Of a stretch of DNA of 64,000 nucleotides, positions 13,572 through 27,100 are shown in pieces. Location: positions 16,039,252 to 16,103,251 of the forward strand of contig NW_024881301.1 of assembly GCF_018691265.1 (NCBI RefSeq). The letters run 5' to 3'. The number at the start of each line of letters is the position of its first letter. The stretch's first letter is position 1. This DNA comes from Tyto alba. Its lineage: Eukaryota; Chordata; Aves; Strigiformes; Tytonidae. The notes beneath the pieces were generated by a model. The model did not search any database. It had not been told where the DNA came from and saw only the letters and a program-made list of their open reading frames with translations. Position numbers and translations under genes: made by a program.

Positions 13572-16500
13572 AGTATAGCACTGTATGACAATCAGTTTCA
13601 AATATTTGGTTTTTTTTTTGTGAAACAGAATGAGGGTGTTTTCAGTACTTCATGCAGATCTTTACAGATGACTCATCAGGACTGAAGGGGGGCAGAACCT
13701 AGAAGTTTTCCCTCCTTATCAACACTAGATAGATCAGAGCAGGTCAATGGCTAAATTATACAAATATCATAAGGAGTTCTGTACACAGTAAACATTCTTC
13801 TAAAAAAAAAATTATTCAAAGAAATGGTAGAAGAGTGGAAAATTATGAGTGAAATGTAAAAACAAATGTTGCAAAATCTCAAAGAGAAGATATTACTGAA
13901 CTGAAACAAAAGTTGCAGAGGGAAAAGAATAGATAGATGTTAAGACTTCACACATAGCTAGAAAGAAAAAAAATGTTTTTTGTATTTTAAATTAATATTT
14001 TCCTGGAGAATTTCTTATTTGCTAGTGATATTTTTCCTGTTTTTCTTAACAAAATATTTAAAAAAAAAAAAACAGAAAACCAAAAAATATTCAGTTATGT
14101 AGTTTAAAATTTTGAAACATTTGAGTTTTCAATGGTTTGTCCTCTAAAAACCTTCTGTTTTAAAAATAAATTTAATCTCTTTTTAAAAGAAAATGAAAAT
14201 ACACTTTTGACAGCTGCTTCCTACAAATAGATGTTAATATATAAAAGAACAGAAACATTAATGTCTTTTAAAAGCAGTGTCAATTGAATTTATGTGGCAA
14301 CGATCAAGGAGAAAGTTATTATTGAAGTCAACATGTGGAAGCTAAGAATGAGTGGAAGACAAGCACACCAAACAACCATTATCATAGGCTAAGACAGGCT
14401 TGCTCTTCTATGGGCTCATGCTGTAATCCCATCATACCTGACATACTCAAATGAATGTCATGTCATTGTCTCAAATTTTCATTAGGAACACATATACATA
14501 TTTTATATATATATATGTATATTTATATGGAGCTGATATAATATCTGTAAAACATCTCAGCCCAGATGAGGAACACGAGTAAAAAGAAAAGTAATTTCAA
14601 TGAAACTGAATGAGGGAATACCATCCACTGTGATAACTGGTGATAAAAATCCTGTCACATACTGAACCACCAGAATTTGTCATTCCTACTTGGTGCCAAC
14701 TATCTGCCCTGGGATATCAGCCAAGCAATCTGATGGGCTTAATGGACCCTTCATGTACAGTTTTGCAAAACAGGTTAAGGGGAAAGGATACCAATTACAT
14801 GGGAGCCTCTATCAGAATTGCCTTACGTGGCATTTTGGAATATTTGGGAATTTTATTATTCTCCTTACACAGACAATACAGGTAAAACTTATTATGCTTT
14901 AGGGCAGTTAATTCTGGAACCATGTTCCTTCTAGCTACCAATTGAACTTTTTGAGAACTAGGTTAGGTTTTTTTAGACCAACCATCAAGCCTAACTTGTT
15001 TTCAGGGAAACCACCATATAAGCAGTGAGGTTTATTCAGAAAATTGCATAGTCCTCAGGCAGTCTGTTGTCACTAGGCTAAATAACCTCTGCTTTTGTTC
15101 TCTAGACTTTTTAGTGGGCAAAATACTGTATGCAAAAAGAACAAATCTCACTATTTTTATCACGTTCAAAACATGTTCCTCAAAACATGTTCCTGTAGTA
15201 CTAGAAAACACAACAAAGATTTTTTGTATAGAACACAGATGTAGAAACTTAGCCTCATCATGCAGAAAATGGGTTTATCCTCTCTTTCCCTCTATGCAAA
15301 CATCCCTAATTTATGGAGTCTATTGCTTTATAGGATGAGTCTGGTAACAAGTTGCCGCAGTGTGCCCCCCAGTGCTGTACGAATGTGCAACTGTATTCCC
15401 TATGGACAGTGCTGTGGAGAGTAAGGCATTTTGCACAAGGTCTGACCTCATTACCAACGAGGAGGATGAGATGGTGCTTATTCCTACTCCTAAGCTTTGC
15501 CTCCTTTAAGGGGAAGTTGGTTATTTCATTTACAGTTCCCTTTCTCTGGCCTCCGGCTCTCTTACAGCAACCACTGCAGACCCCAAACATCATGAGATCC
15601 ACGATGGTGGAGAAACAAAAAAATCTCAGTCCATAACCCTTTGATTCTTTCCTTTTTTTTTAAGTTATAAGAATCTGTATTTTATTCTTTTCCTTAGAGA
15701 TCTTTTTAAGCAATGCTCTCTCTTTGTTCGATTTCTCAATTTGTGCAGTATTTCAAAGCTCTTCATTTATAGAACTAACATTTCTCGATTGGCTGGGATT
15801 ACTTATTCTTCATTCTTCTTATTTATAACAATAATAATGACAAAACAAAACAAGCATCTGTTCAACAGCAGTAAATTTTCTGGCTTTCCATGCTCTGTGC
15901 AGAGTAAAATTAGGTGAAGTTTAGTTCATAAAGTGAATGTTTTCAGGCTATAGTCTGTCCAACATGAATACTGCTCGAAGGCAGAATTTAACCTTTGTTC
16001 TTTCATGGCTGGTTTGAAGTGATCAACTGCTCTTGCATAATTTTCAGGCCCTGATTTTCTATAAGTCTTATATGACCAATTAATTAGAAACCAGAGCACC
16101 ACTTGAAAGAAACAAGTGATTCATAATGGGAGGTCCACTTCTGCAATTTACAGTGTTATTGGATGCTATTAGGATAGTTAACTCAAAAATACTACTGCCT
16201 GTTTCCCTGAGAAGATGCTCTTTTGAATATGACCTATAATATTATAATAATCCTCACAGAAGAAGTCAAGGCTAGGCTAATATTAGAGGCAGGCAGGTGT
16301 AGATAAGTCAAGGGAGCCACATGTGAGCCAGTTATGATTCTGGAGCTGGGTTTAGATCAAGATAGCATACTGCCTTCCTAATAAGGTTTTATTTCTGTGC
16401 TTGAATGTTAATATGGTTTCTGTATCTACAGCTGGCTGGCATGTGGACAACTCAGGGGATGGTGGGAATATTCACATGATATTCTACACTTTTGTTTAAT

Positions 16501-19500
16501 TGTACATACATACACACACACACATGAACCAGGGTGACAGGAGAGGAACATCTGTGCAGATTCCTACCTGTACCCCCCTTCTGTTGCCACCTTCCCAGTA
16601 ATGTCTCCTACAGCAGAGAATGCTAAAAGACTCTTTATGCTGCCTTGGATAGCACTTTGTACAGCACTTTTGGTGACGTCATCAAGCCTTCTTTTGTCCC
16701 TTGCACAGAAGCCCTTATTGCTTGTGTATGCAGTAAAGTAAATAATTTTCAGCTGTTGAAGTGTGTGGATCAATATTCAGACTAACAGTTTACTTTTACA
16801 GTTAGCTTTACTATGACTATGGTTTTAGTAATTGCAGGTAAAAGCAGCTCATGAGGCAGATGATAAATGTACTTACAATGGGAAAGATGGGACAAAAAAA
16901 AAAAAAAAAAAGGATGCAAGTTTGAATATCCTATAAACAAGTTAAATTTAAGGGCATTTCTGAGACAGAATAACAGAGCTACGTGGAATGACCTTGGATT
17001 ATATAGGTCTTAAGAGCTCTACAATTGATCCATACCTGTTTCAAGAAGAATATTAATTTAAAGTGCTAAATACTTTAGCCTATCATACAGAATAGTAATA
17101 AAAATTAAAAATAAAATCACTATCTTAAAACCACAGAGCTGTCACCCTTTACAGACTCAGTTCCCTAGGCTACTGTTGGGTGATGACTGGTCATCTTGGG
17201 ATTCAAAAGTCAACCCTTAGAACTGTATAGGTGGACATTTTCTGAGCATGATTGGTCTTATTTCTCTAATGTTCCAAAGTCAATAACAGACTTTAAGCCA
17301 ATCATTTCCCCTTCAGTAACTTTTGGGTCCTTGTTATTTACCATTTTTCTCCTGTCCTCCCCAGCCGAACCCATATAAGTAAATCACAAACAAGCCTGAT
17401 TTGTTTAACAGTGGATGCTGCATTAACAGTTACATGTGATTCAACAAAAAAATCACTCTAAAAGGAAAATAACTGAAATTTTGAAGTTTGAAAACCTCGT
17501 GTGAGTCTATTTTGAAACAAATCTTTTAAGAAATAATAAGAATTATTTGCAGAAGTTGTTTATGAGAAGCTGGAAAATAGAAGAGGATGTATAATAAAGA
17601 CATTTTGTATGAGAATAGTGTATTTCTAACTAAAGCATTCAACTGATAACTGACATAAACTTATTAAAACCCTAGAATTAAAAATACCAACCTGATGCCA
17701 CTGAAAAGTTAATCACAATGTGAAACTAATCCTGGATATCAGGATTTTCCCACCAATAAATTCTGTGGTATATAAAGTAGACCCTACAGCAACAGATCTG
17801 GGCTCTACATGCTAAGATTTGAAACCATATAAATCATCTTAAGTTAAAAAAAAAAAAAAAAGGGAAAAAGAAAGAAAGAAAATTAAAAAGAACCACAATA
17901 ATCAGCATTTATGTTAATATAGGAGCATGAAAGGATATATATAATCATCTACTTAGTGGAATCTGCTTATGCAGTAATTCTCAGTAAGCACTGGCTCTTC
18001 AGGTCTCTTGTAAAGCAATAAAAATTCACTACTTAAATAAATGAAAAACTATTATCTGCAATCAGCAGAAAAATAAACAAATAAATAAAACAAACAGACC
18101 TAGCTATAGTTCATTAGGGTTGTTTCAATAACTTTGCAGAATAAGTTCAGTTGATAAGAGCTTTCAACACAGTAGATAGCATACTGCAACATTGAAGACA
18201 TATTAGAGTAGCAGTTCAAAAACAAAGAGCTTAGTCCTACCGCTTTACTCTGATGTTTTGCAATGAGATGCAAAAACCTAATAGACAACTGATAAGATTC
18301 TTAATAAAGTTTTTAGGCTAGTCCAGCAATGCAGAATAACACTAATATAACAGTATTGGGCAAACATTTTCAGAATTGTTTCAATAGTATAACAGTCTAT
18401 AAAGCTGCTCAACGCTAAAACATATGAGTATAATCTTAATGAGCTCATGTGCCTTCATAGACACTCAGAATTTCCAGCAGTGCAACTGTTTAGTGATTTT
18501 TTTCCAAATCCATTAGTTTAAGCAAACCTGCATGAAACATTACCATCAGTAAATAGCTCCATACTTTTTAAAAAAACACCATAAATATCTCCACAATTAC
18601 ATCATTTTAAGGACTTTTCTAATATAGTTTCTCACTGTATGGATGATTGATTGCTCCAAGCTGAAGAAACCTGCCTAAATAAAAAGAAAAATACCTTCTG
18701 AGAAAATCAGTAGGCACTTTTTTATTTACTGCTTGTTTTTCATAGAATAGGGTTAAGTATGTACTGGGGCTTCAGCATATCACTTTCAGGTGGTAGAGAT
18801 TTAGAACATGTGCTGTAAATTGGATAATTAGCTTTTTTGATGAGGAAGCATGCACAGTAAAAAAAGACATCTGAGACCAGAAGAAGGAAGTTTTCAAAAG
18901 CTATAATGTCAGATTAAGCTGGACTGTTGCCTGGAATGTGTTCAAAGATTAATTTAAAAAGCTTGAAGTGTAAATAGCATTGAAGAACATCATTGTTCTA
19001 TCAGAAAATGATATTTTCTTATGTTTACACTTGCCTTATATGTACTTTTGAAAGCTCAGAGGGTGGTTCATAATGTTATTTTTAAACAACTTCAGATGAA
19101 AGAAAATTAATGTTTGTATCTTAAATTCATCTCCAAATCTTAACTTTTAATTGCTTTTCAAGATCTTAAAAGATTTTTTTTTGTTTCTTTGGTTTTACTT
19201 TTTGTTATGAAAGATGACTTGTGATTTAATTTCTAATTTTTGTTTTGAGTTGCATGACTTTTGTTTTCTTTCTTGTCCTCCCTCATTCTCCTCTAAAGTA
19301 CAGGCTATAGGCATTCCCTTCAGCAGATACTATGAGAGGCAGTAGTAAGGTGGTAGGAATACAAAAAGTCCTTCAGGTATACCTGGATTCAATCTAACTT
19401 TTTTCAGGTATAAAAACTTTGAAAAATGTCAGGGAATATTAAATTCCCAGGAAGTCAGGCAATTCTCACATGTTTTATTGCTTCTAGCTGTGATCAAAGA

Positions 19501-19888
19501 AATAAGCAAGAATTGTTGGGTTTAGGATGATGTTATTTATCTAAGAAAACAGAGCTTGTATGCTTTCTCTACCTACATATGCATATTACATTGTCAGCAA
19601 AAAGTTGTTAGCACCTCTTCAATCATCAAAAAAAAAAAAATAAAGTCAAAAACCCAGAAAGCTTATACTTTGAGCTCATCTGTGTACAAACAACTTTAAA
19701 GATAAGCAGATGGTTATACTACTTATCATGTACATTTCCTTTCTTCCACCTAGAATATTTCTGGATGTAACTATTACATTTCCTGAAAATTATCCCTAAA
19801 CTTACATTGGCTAACATGTTGCTTTCCCTTCTGAGTTGGCTAAGCATATTAGCATGTGAAACTCCACACTCAAACAGCTGCTACACCT
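13572..19888. other. Intergenic sequence, no gene seen
   Basis: Mostly AT-rich. A perfect 14-bp tandem duplication lies at 15167-15194. The stretch 15340-15600 is GC-richer and open in two frames (94 and 98 codons), but has no family likeness. A CA run lies at about 16511-16524. Confidence 0.65.
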
Positions 19889-20400
19889 TCCAGTTTATTA
19901 GTGGAGGACACCTACAAACAATCACAGAGTAATGTTTCCCTACCTGTGCCTCTAGCTTCATCAGGCACCTTTTGAGGGCATCCTTACCCTTCAGCATATT
20001 GAATGTTCTTCCCAGTTTGGTGTTGTCCATGAACTTGGTGAAGGTGCACTGCCTACTATGGCCCAGGGAATTGTTGAAAGCAATAAGCAGTATTAAACTC
20101 AATAATAACCCCTAAGAAACACCACTAGACTGGGTATTGGTGAAGTGTAGTAGACCCAGTGGTCTAGCCAATTTCTCATGCATATTGTAGTTCAGCCACC
20201 CAATCATATTGATCTTTTTCTACTTCAGGTCGAGTACCCCCTAGCTGGCCCATGAGATAAGTCCTGTAATCAGCTCATCCAATTTTTACATCAAACAGCA
20301 GTCACCTGTCATGCCAGAAATTTCTGGATTGCTTGCACCCTACTGTGTTGCTCACCAGCAGATGTTGGAGTGGTTGAGGTCCAGTATGAGAACCAATGGG
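19889..20400 (-). mobile_element. Old CR1 LINE fragment, minus orientation
   Basis: Read on the minus strand, the part around 20010-20045 gives GTGCACCTTCACCAAGTTC and GACAACACCAAACTGGG, the CR1 segment after the RT FxDD-type motif. The text before it (Met-Gly-rich, near 20100-20130) fits the CR1 GVPQGSVLG region. Divergence is high and neither end is clear. Confidence 0.6.
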
Positions 20401-23107
20401 ACTTCTGTAATTATTTTTTTTTCTGTGTAAACCACCGTAAATACTATCTTTCTGATTACCTTTTTCTTAAACAATTTCTGTAGGCAAGGAATTTAATTTT
20501 TAAACTGTCAGACTTTGACTGTCAAATTATTTAAAATAAAAATAGTAATAATGATAAAACCCAACAAGAATACCAGATCAGATAACCTGTATGTAACTAT
20601 TCTAGTTATATCTACCCTAGAAACATCTTTCCCATTATAAACTCACTAGGTTACAAAATGCTTCCCAGCATACTATCACGAGCTTAAGAGCTACAGTAAA
20701 ATATCTATAACATGTTACACTAAAGAGAACAAGGTGATGAAAATCATCTCTGATGTCCTTGGTCTCTGCAATAGAAGAAATATTGTTAGGTGTCTATAAG
20801 GGTATTTTGTGGACTACAAAGGGAAAATAAAAGTCCAAATTTTTCTTTTATTACAGCTTAAGTTGTAGAAATCCCGGTAAAATCCATTTCTGATTGTGTT
20901 TCAAACCACATTCCACAGTGGCATGTCTACGTGCTTGCTAAGTTTTTGGTATCCACCTGTTCTTTTTTTTTTTTTTTTAAATAGGAATAGACAAAAAGGA
21001 ACATCAAGAAAGTGCTCAGAGTGCACACTTGTCAGAATCCTACAAGCCAATAAATCAATAAGAAGGAGAAACCTGGAAAGCTAAAATTGTTCTGTATGAT
21101 CTTTAGAGTATAAACCAAAAATGTGCGAATTTTACAAAGGGTGTCAGGAACAGGTAATTATGTCCTGGACACTGCAAAGGAAAATTAGAAAGGTGGTACA
21201 AACTGGATTAAATTTTCAGTGTCCAGAAATATTATTCCTTTCCATATACCCCCATACTCAGGCCTAATCCATTATATCAACACTGTTAACATCTTGCAAA
21301 CATCTGCTTCATCCTCAAGGAATGAAGTGGATCTTCAGAGTAGTTTGCTGCAACAGCTATTTGGTGTATTTTGATTGTCTACACAAAGACTTGCATTACA
21401 AAATGATTTTCCTGGACAGAAAAAGAAAAGCATCAGCCAAGTAGATTCTTCTTTGGATTTCTGCTGTTCCAGAATTCTGTAAGTTTATAGCAGAAGCATT
21501 TACTTTGTAGATCTTTTTTAGATGATTTGCTCTCTAATCACGAGGTCATAATTTTCTCTATCACTGCCTAATAACAATGGAAAAATAAATATCACAGTCC
21601 TATTGCTATAAGTATTGTGGACTGCTTGTGGTTTTCAGGTTGGTTGGTTGGCTGGTGGTTGTTTTGTTTTGTTTGTTTGTTTTTTGTTGTTTTTTTATTT
21701 ATTTATTTTTTATTTTTTTTAGTGAATCGAACCATCTAGCACATATGAACAGTTATACAGTAAAAAGCTGAGGAACTTTTCGGTTGGGGGCAAGGATCTG
21801 CAAACCAAAACACATAGTGATCAGTTAGGAATTTCATATCACAAATATACCCTGAAGAAATAACAAGGATGAAACACATTTCTGTACAAAAGTTTACAAA
21901 CTATATTAATTCTATGTTGGTTACTTTTACTCTGGTAATTCAGACCAACAGCAAGGTCAGGTTTATCCTTTCCTTCTTTCAGAGGTGATTACTCTTCCAG
22001 ATATACTTGAAATTGTAGGAGACAGTTAATTCTTGGTTTTTGGTTGTTATTTCCCTTTGAAAATCTTCCAGGGATTGTAGACTTGTAGGTAGTAAGTATG
22101 GAGATGCCACTCTTTGTAAGAGGCTTAGTGTCAGTATAACACAGGCCTCAGGATCCACCAGCTACTCTCTGGACTTATCTTGGCCTGACTGCAGATATGT
22201 TTTGGCTTGTTTAACCATAAAAGAAATTACCATCAGGTGACTATTAGCTAATTTGTTTTAGCTTTGCTTAGCTTTGTATAACTGTGTGGTGCAACTATAT
22301 ATACATATATATTTATGTATTTTTGTATTTAATTATTTGAAAGAGTTATTTGATGTTGAATGAACTTATGAACTTAAAATAGAATGCATCCTAGAATAAA
22401 AACACAGAATGAGAAAAGGCCTGGGAAGTATTGGCCCAGGATGCTGCCATTGGCGCAGGATGCTACAGGGTACAGTTTACCAGTGCTTAACTTCTGATCA
22501 CCAAAGGGATGCAATTTTGGAAGCTGGGTAAAAGGAGCTTTAGAACAGAGAAGTATTCAGCCTATGTAAAACAAACCATACGAAGGATATTCAGACTTGT
22601 ACACCAGCAAAGAAACATTAAGGTGTAAAGAATGTTATCAAACATATAAAAATGCCTCCGAGCAAATGTTGGAGCAAGGAGTAAGACATGATCTACATCA
22701 GTGTTGCATTCTTCCTGACAAAGAACTAGTGATACTGATGACTTGTGGTATCATTCCTCCTGCTCCTGAATGAAGCCTTAGGAGCATCAGTATAAAACCA
22801 GAAAAAAAGGAGTAGAGAGGAAGAAGTTTGATTATATACCACTTAAACTGTACATAATTTGAACTATGCATTTTAACAGCTGGACTAATAATAACTTTAG
22901 CAGACCAACAGTAAATTCTTGCCTTTGAATGTAACTGTTTCTCTATAACAAGATATTCTGTCTAACAAATTGGTGAGTATTGAGGTAACCTACTCCGCAA
23001 TTTAGCTGCAACTAATTGGTAACAAGTCAATGGCAATTTGCTTAAATATTTCGGTTCTCTTTTATCTCATTTCATTTTGCTTCTCCACAATCAACTGTGA
23101 ATCTCAG
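20401..23107. other. Intergenic sequence, no gene seen
   Basis: Contains a T/G simple repeat (21637-21720) and short TA/CA runs near 22295-22315. Nothing else recognised. Confidence 0.7.
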
Positions 23108-24112
23108 TGTTGTGCTTTGAGCTCAGAGAGCAACCAAGCACCATGTAGCTGCTCAGTCCCCCTTCCCACCCAGTGCTGGGAAGGAGAAAACAAATCAAAA
23201 GGCTCCATAATTGAGATAAGGACAGAGAGGGAAGATTCACCCATTACAGTCATGAGCAAAAGACAAACTCATTAGGGGAAGAAAAAAGAACATAAATTTA
23301 ATATAGAGACTAACAACAACAACAACACATAACAGCCAGAGTAGGACAGTGAGAAGCATTGCCACATCTTGAAAACACATTTTCCCACCCCTCCCTTCTT
23401 GCTGGGCTCAGATTTGCTCCTGATATCTCTACCACCTCCCCACAGTAGTGACGGTACAGGCAATCTGGCCACTTCTTCCTCCTTGGGGATGGAGAACCTC
23501 TGACATTATCCCCCTCCTCCAGCATGGTCCCCCTCTCACAGGAGAGAATTTTCCACAAACTTTCTCTGACATGAGTCCCTCCCATGGGCCACAATATTTC
23601 CCGAGCTGCTCCAATGTGGAACACCCCACATGTTGCAATCTTCCCAGTACCTAATGACAATAGGGGGGACTTTTTCTTCCCAGAGGATCCTGGCCTCCTT
23701 TAGGTGTAGTCACCTACTCCTCCACAGGCTGCAGTTCAACATCTGCTCCACTGTAGACCTCCATGGGTAGTGGGGCTGGGTCAGTCCTGTCGTTACACCA
23801 AGGGCTGCAGGGAGGCTCTGCGCCAGTGCACCTCCTCCCCCTTTCTCTTCCTTTCTTCCACTGACATCAGTGTTCACACATATGTCCTCCTCATTACTCC
23901 TCCTCACAACTCCGGCTCCTCCTCTCAGGTTCCCCTTCTTAAATACATTATCGTAGAGGTGCAGCCACTGTCACTAATTGGCTCGGCCTTGGCCAGAGAT
24001 GGGTCTGACTTGGAACTGTAGGAGCTTCAAGAAGCTTCTCACAGGCAGCCACCACTGTAGCCCCCTCTCCTGCTACAAAAAAAACCCCTGTCACTCACTG
24101 AAACCTAGGACA
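23108..24112 (-). mobile_element. Solo ERVL-type LTR, minus orientation, copy 2
   Basis: It aligns end to end with 4059-5101 and is in the same orientation, but has diverged visibly at many positions. The minus-strand start TGTCCTAGGTTTCAGTGAG, the TATTTAAGAAGGGG region near 23935-23946 and an ATTAAA polyadenylation variant at 23297-23302 are recognisable. Bases before (23103-23107, CTCAG) and after (24113-24117, CTTAG) differ at one of five positions, fitting a decayed 5-bp target duplication as made by ERVL elements. It lacks the 32-base homopolymer of copy 1. Frames inside it are not genes. Confidence 0.85.
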
Positions 24113-27100
24113 CTTAGTCATAGACTGTTATTTACAAAGATCCTATTAAAAAAGGAATATGGAGACAAACCTACATTTGCTAAAGCTTCTTGTTTCCTTT
24201 AAAGCACAACAGGATGAAAGTGGATCTATATAAGTTATATATCAGGGAGAGGACAAGATGAAGTGTTTCCCTGAGCTTGTACGCTCAACTTGCCTTATAC
24301 ATTTTTTTTTTTTTTTTTTTTAAAGGCAATCATGCACTTATGGTCTAGAAAAGCATCATAAACAAGAAACTAGCAGCTGCATTACTTTCACCTAATTTGA
24401 CAACGATCACATGCAAAACATTGTTCAAACTGGCCTACAAAACCAGAATAGACCAAATCAAGTGAACACAGTGTTTTTATTTTAAATTACTTTATTATTC
24501 ACCAAGAAAACACAAGCACAGCTGAAAAAAAATAACTGTAGTCACAGGAGCTGTGCAGTGGACTGAATATTTTGGGATCTACAACTTGTTTCCAGCTCAG
24601 GAGCTGACCAGCTATGTGAATCATTTGACCTCCCTTGTCCTTGATTTCATGTATCTTTCCCTGCATTTCCTGAAATTTGGGATTGCAAAATAGCTATCTC
24701 CACAAGGAGCTGACTTGGAAACCTTTAGCTGTTAGTAGAATACTATAAAGCAATAATAGTCATTCTAGACTGATAGGAACTATTATCAAAGAAAAATATT
24801 TATTAGGTTTTTAAAAATAAACCCAAATGTACATGAATGTAAGAAGACAAAGCAAGTTCCTTATACCCCTATCAGGTTGGGGGAAGTAGATGAAGTTTTT
24901 GGGGTGATTCATCAGTGGGTTAGAGTCCTCAGTGACATGAAGGAGGTGTATTAGCAGGAATTCTTTGCTGTAGAAGGTCTAAAATGTCTAAGTCACTCCC
25001 ATAAGGAAGGGTACTTCTCTCATTTTGCAGCCCTGGAGAATGTCCAGCCTGCCCTGAAGTTCTGGGACATCCTAGGCAGTGGCAACACAGGATGGGAAGG
25101 AAGTAGAATAACTTACACCAATTTTTGGGTGGTTAAGGTTGGGTGAGATGAACTGCAGTAGATACAAATGCTTTTAGACACTAACTGGGATGCTTTTACA
25201 TTCAGTGATAGCAAAAGCAGGGTAAGATTTTTGTGAGAATAAGCTACTTTGACAAGAAACTGGATAAAGTATTACTAAAATCACTGTAATCTTTAAGAAT
25301 CATCATAAAATGTTTGTAAAGTTATTGTAACGATATTTTGAATTTGTAAGTGATGTAAGTAAATGGGCATTTGCAATAAATGAAATGAGGTTTACTGAAT
25401 ATATAATGAAATCTGTTCATATTGAATTAGGCTGTTGAAATTATAAAAAGACATGTTTAAGGATAACTTATTTTATCACCTATTTTACATCTGTTGGACA
25501 CCTTGTCTTGCCTAGCCAAAGGGCTTGTGCATATGGAATAAATAATAAATTAGTATCAATATTTTGTCCTATGAAAAATCTTTAATAAATATTAATATTG
25601 GAACTACCTTTGGATTACACTTTAAATGAATGTGTGACTTTCAGAAACAGTATTAGTGTGGCTGGTCAGAGTCTGACAATAGAGAATGAGTTGTCAAGTA
25701 ATTAAACAGTTAGGTAATCTAATCTCAATCTACTTTCATGGTCAATATTATCTTTGTATTTGTCTATTGTATTGCCTAGTATAGCTTTTGTTCATATTTG
25801 ATTTTTTTTTTTCTGGTCTGAATCTTGTTGGCAGTTCATAGTTATTTTTGCAGCTAGAATATCCCTGTCCTGTTTAATTACTCTGCTGGATAACTGCCCA
25901 GTATAATAGCAGATTTTCTTAAAGAACTATTTCCGGAGTGGTTGATCTTTATTTTTGTCATTATATTTTATGCATTTTCTACTCTCCAGTCTTGAAGGCC
26001 ATCCAGTTCTTCCTTTTATCTCATGTATCCTCACTATTAATAATGGGGGATATTTTTGACATTTGTAAATCCAACATACAGAATCAGTATATTAAGCATT
26101 CTTGTTCTAGGTCCTAAGCTACTAAAATAGTTGTTCAAGATGCCCCTTGTAAAGTCTCTTTTCAGAGTAATTTGTGATAACAGAGAGTAATTTACTCAAA
26201 AGGGATGTATCATATATCTGAGGGTAGGTTTGCATCCTTTTAAGCTTTAATCCAATAACATCTGTTGTATCCTTTTGGTCATCTATATGTATACAGATGT
26301 TATTGTTTCTCTACAAATCAATCCTATTTGAACTTCCACATGTGGAGTATTGTTTAAATTATAATCTTTAATATTATTAAAGCATTACCTAAAACATAAT
26401 TAAAATGTTTGGGGAATTAAGAGCCACTGATATCCTGCTTTTGTTTCTGCTATTGGAGAGTTTTGTGAAGTAGTGATGGTTTCTAATTTTATTTATTAAT
26501 ATTTGCTCTTAGTACCATATTGCCTTCTAACTTCCTTTTCTGGCAAATATCCTCTTGAGTCTTATACATATTTCTGACTAATGCTGTTATATGTTTGCTG
26601 TGGGTAAGGTGTTTCATACTGATCTAAACATTGTCTCTGTATATATGTTTTATACTTCTGTGCACTATAAATAAATCTTACTGTTCCTTGGACTCTGTGT
26701 TTGAGACATAGAGCTGATACAGACCCATATATGAAGGCTTTTTTTCTGAATAAATATGACAGCATCCAAATTACTGTTGTAATATGTGTCAACTTTTAAA
26801 GTAACTATTAATCCACTATATTTTTCTTTATAAAATATAGGTTTATCATTTTTCTGGTAGAGAAATCTTACCGACTTTACTTATAGCTACTCATTGTTTT
26901 CATATAACTTCTATTCTATTTGTTCATATTCCTGCTAAGGGGTAAAATGTATTCTTTGCCAGAATGTAAAATCACATAATCTCCTTCAACTTCTACTCCT
27001 CGGACAGTATATATTAGATCTGACTTTGAAGCATAAAACGCACACTGTCTTTTCAAAAATATTTTATTCCCATCTGACAGGGTTACCCCATACAGTTAAG

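Noticed and set aside
23272..24202. Open frames of 65-116 codons
   Set aside because: Same LTR family, second copy; the frames are not conserved between the two copies.
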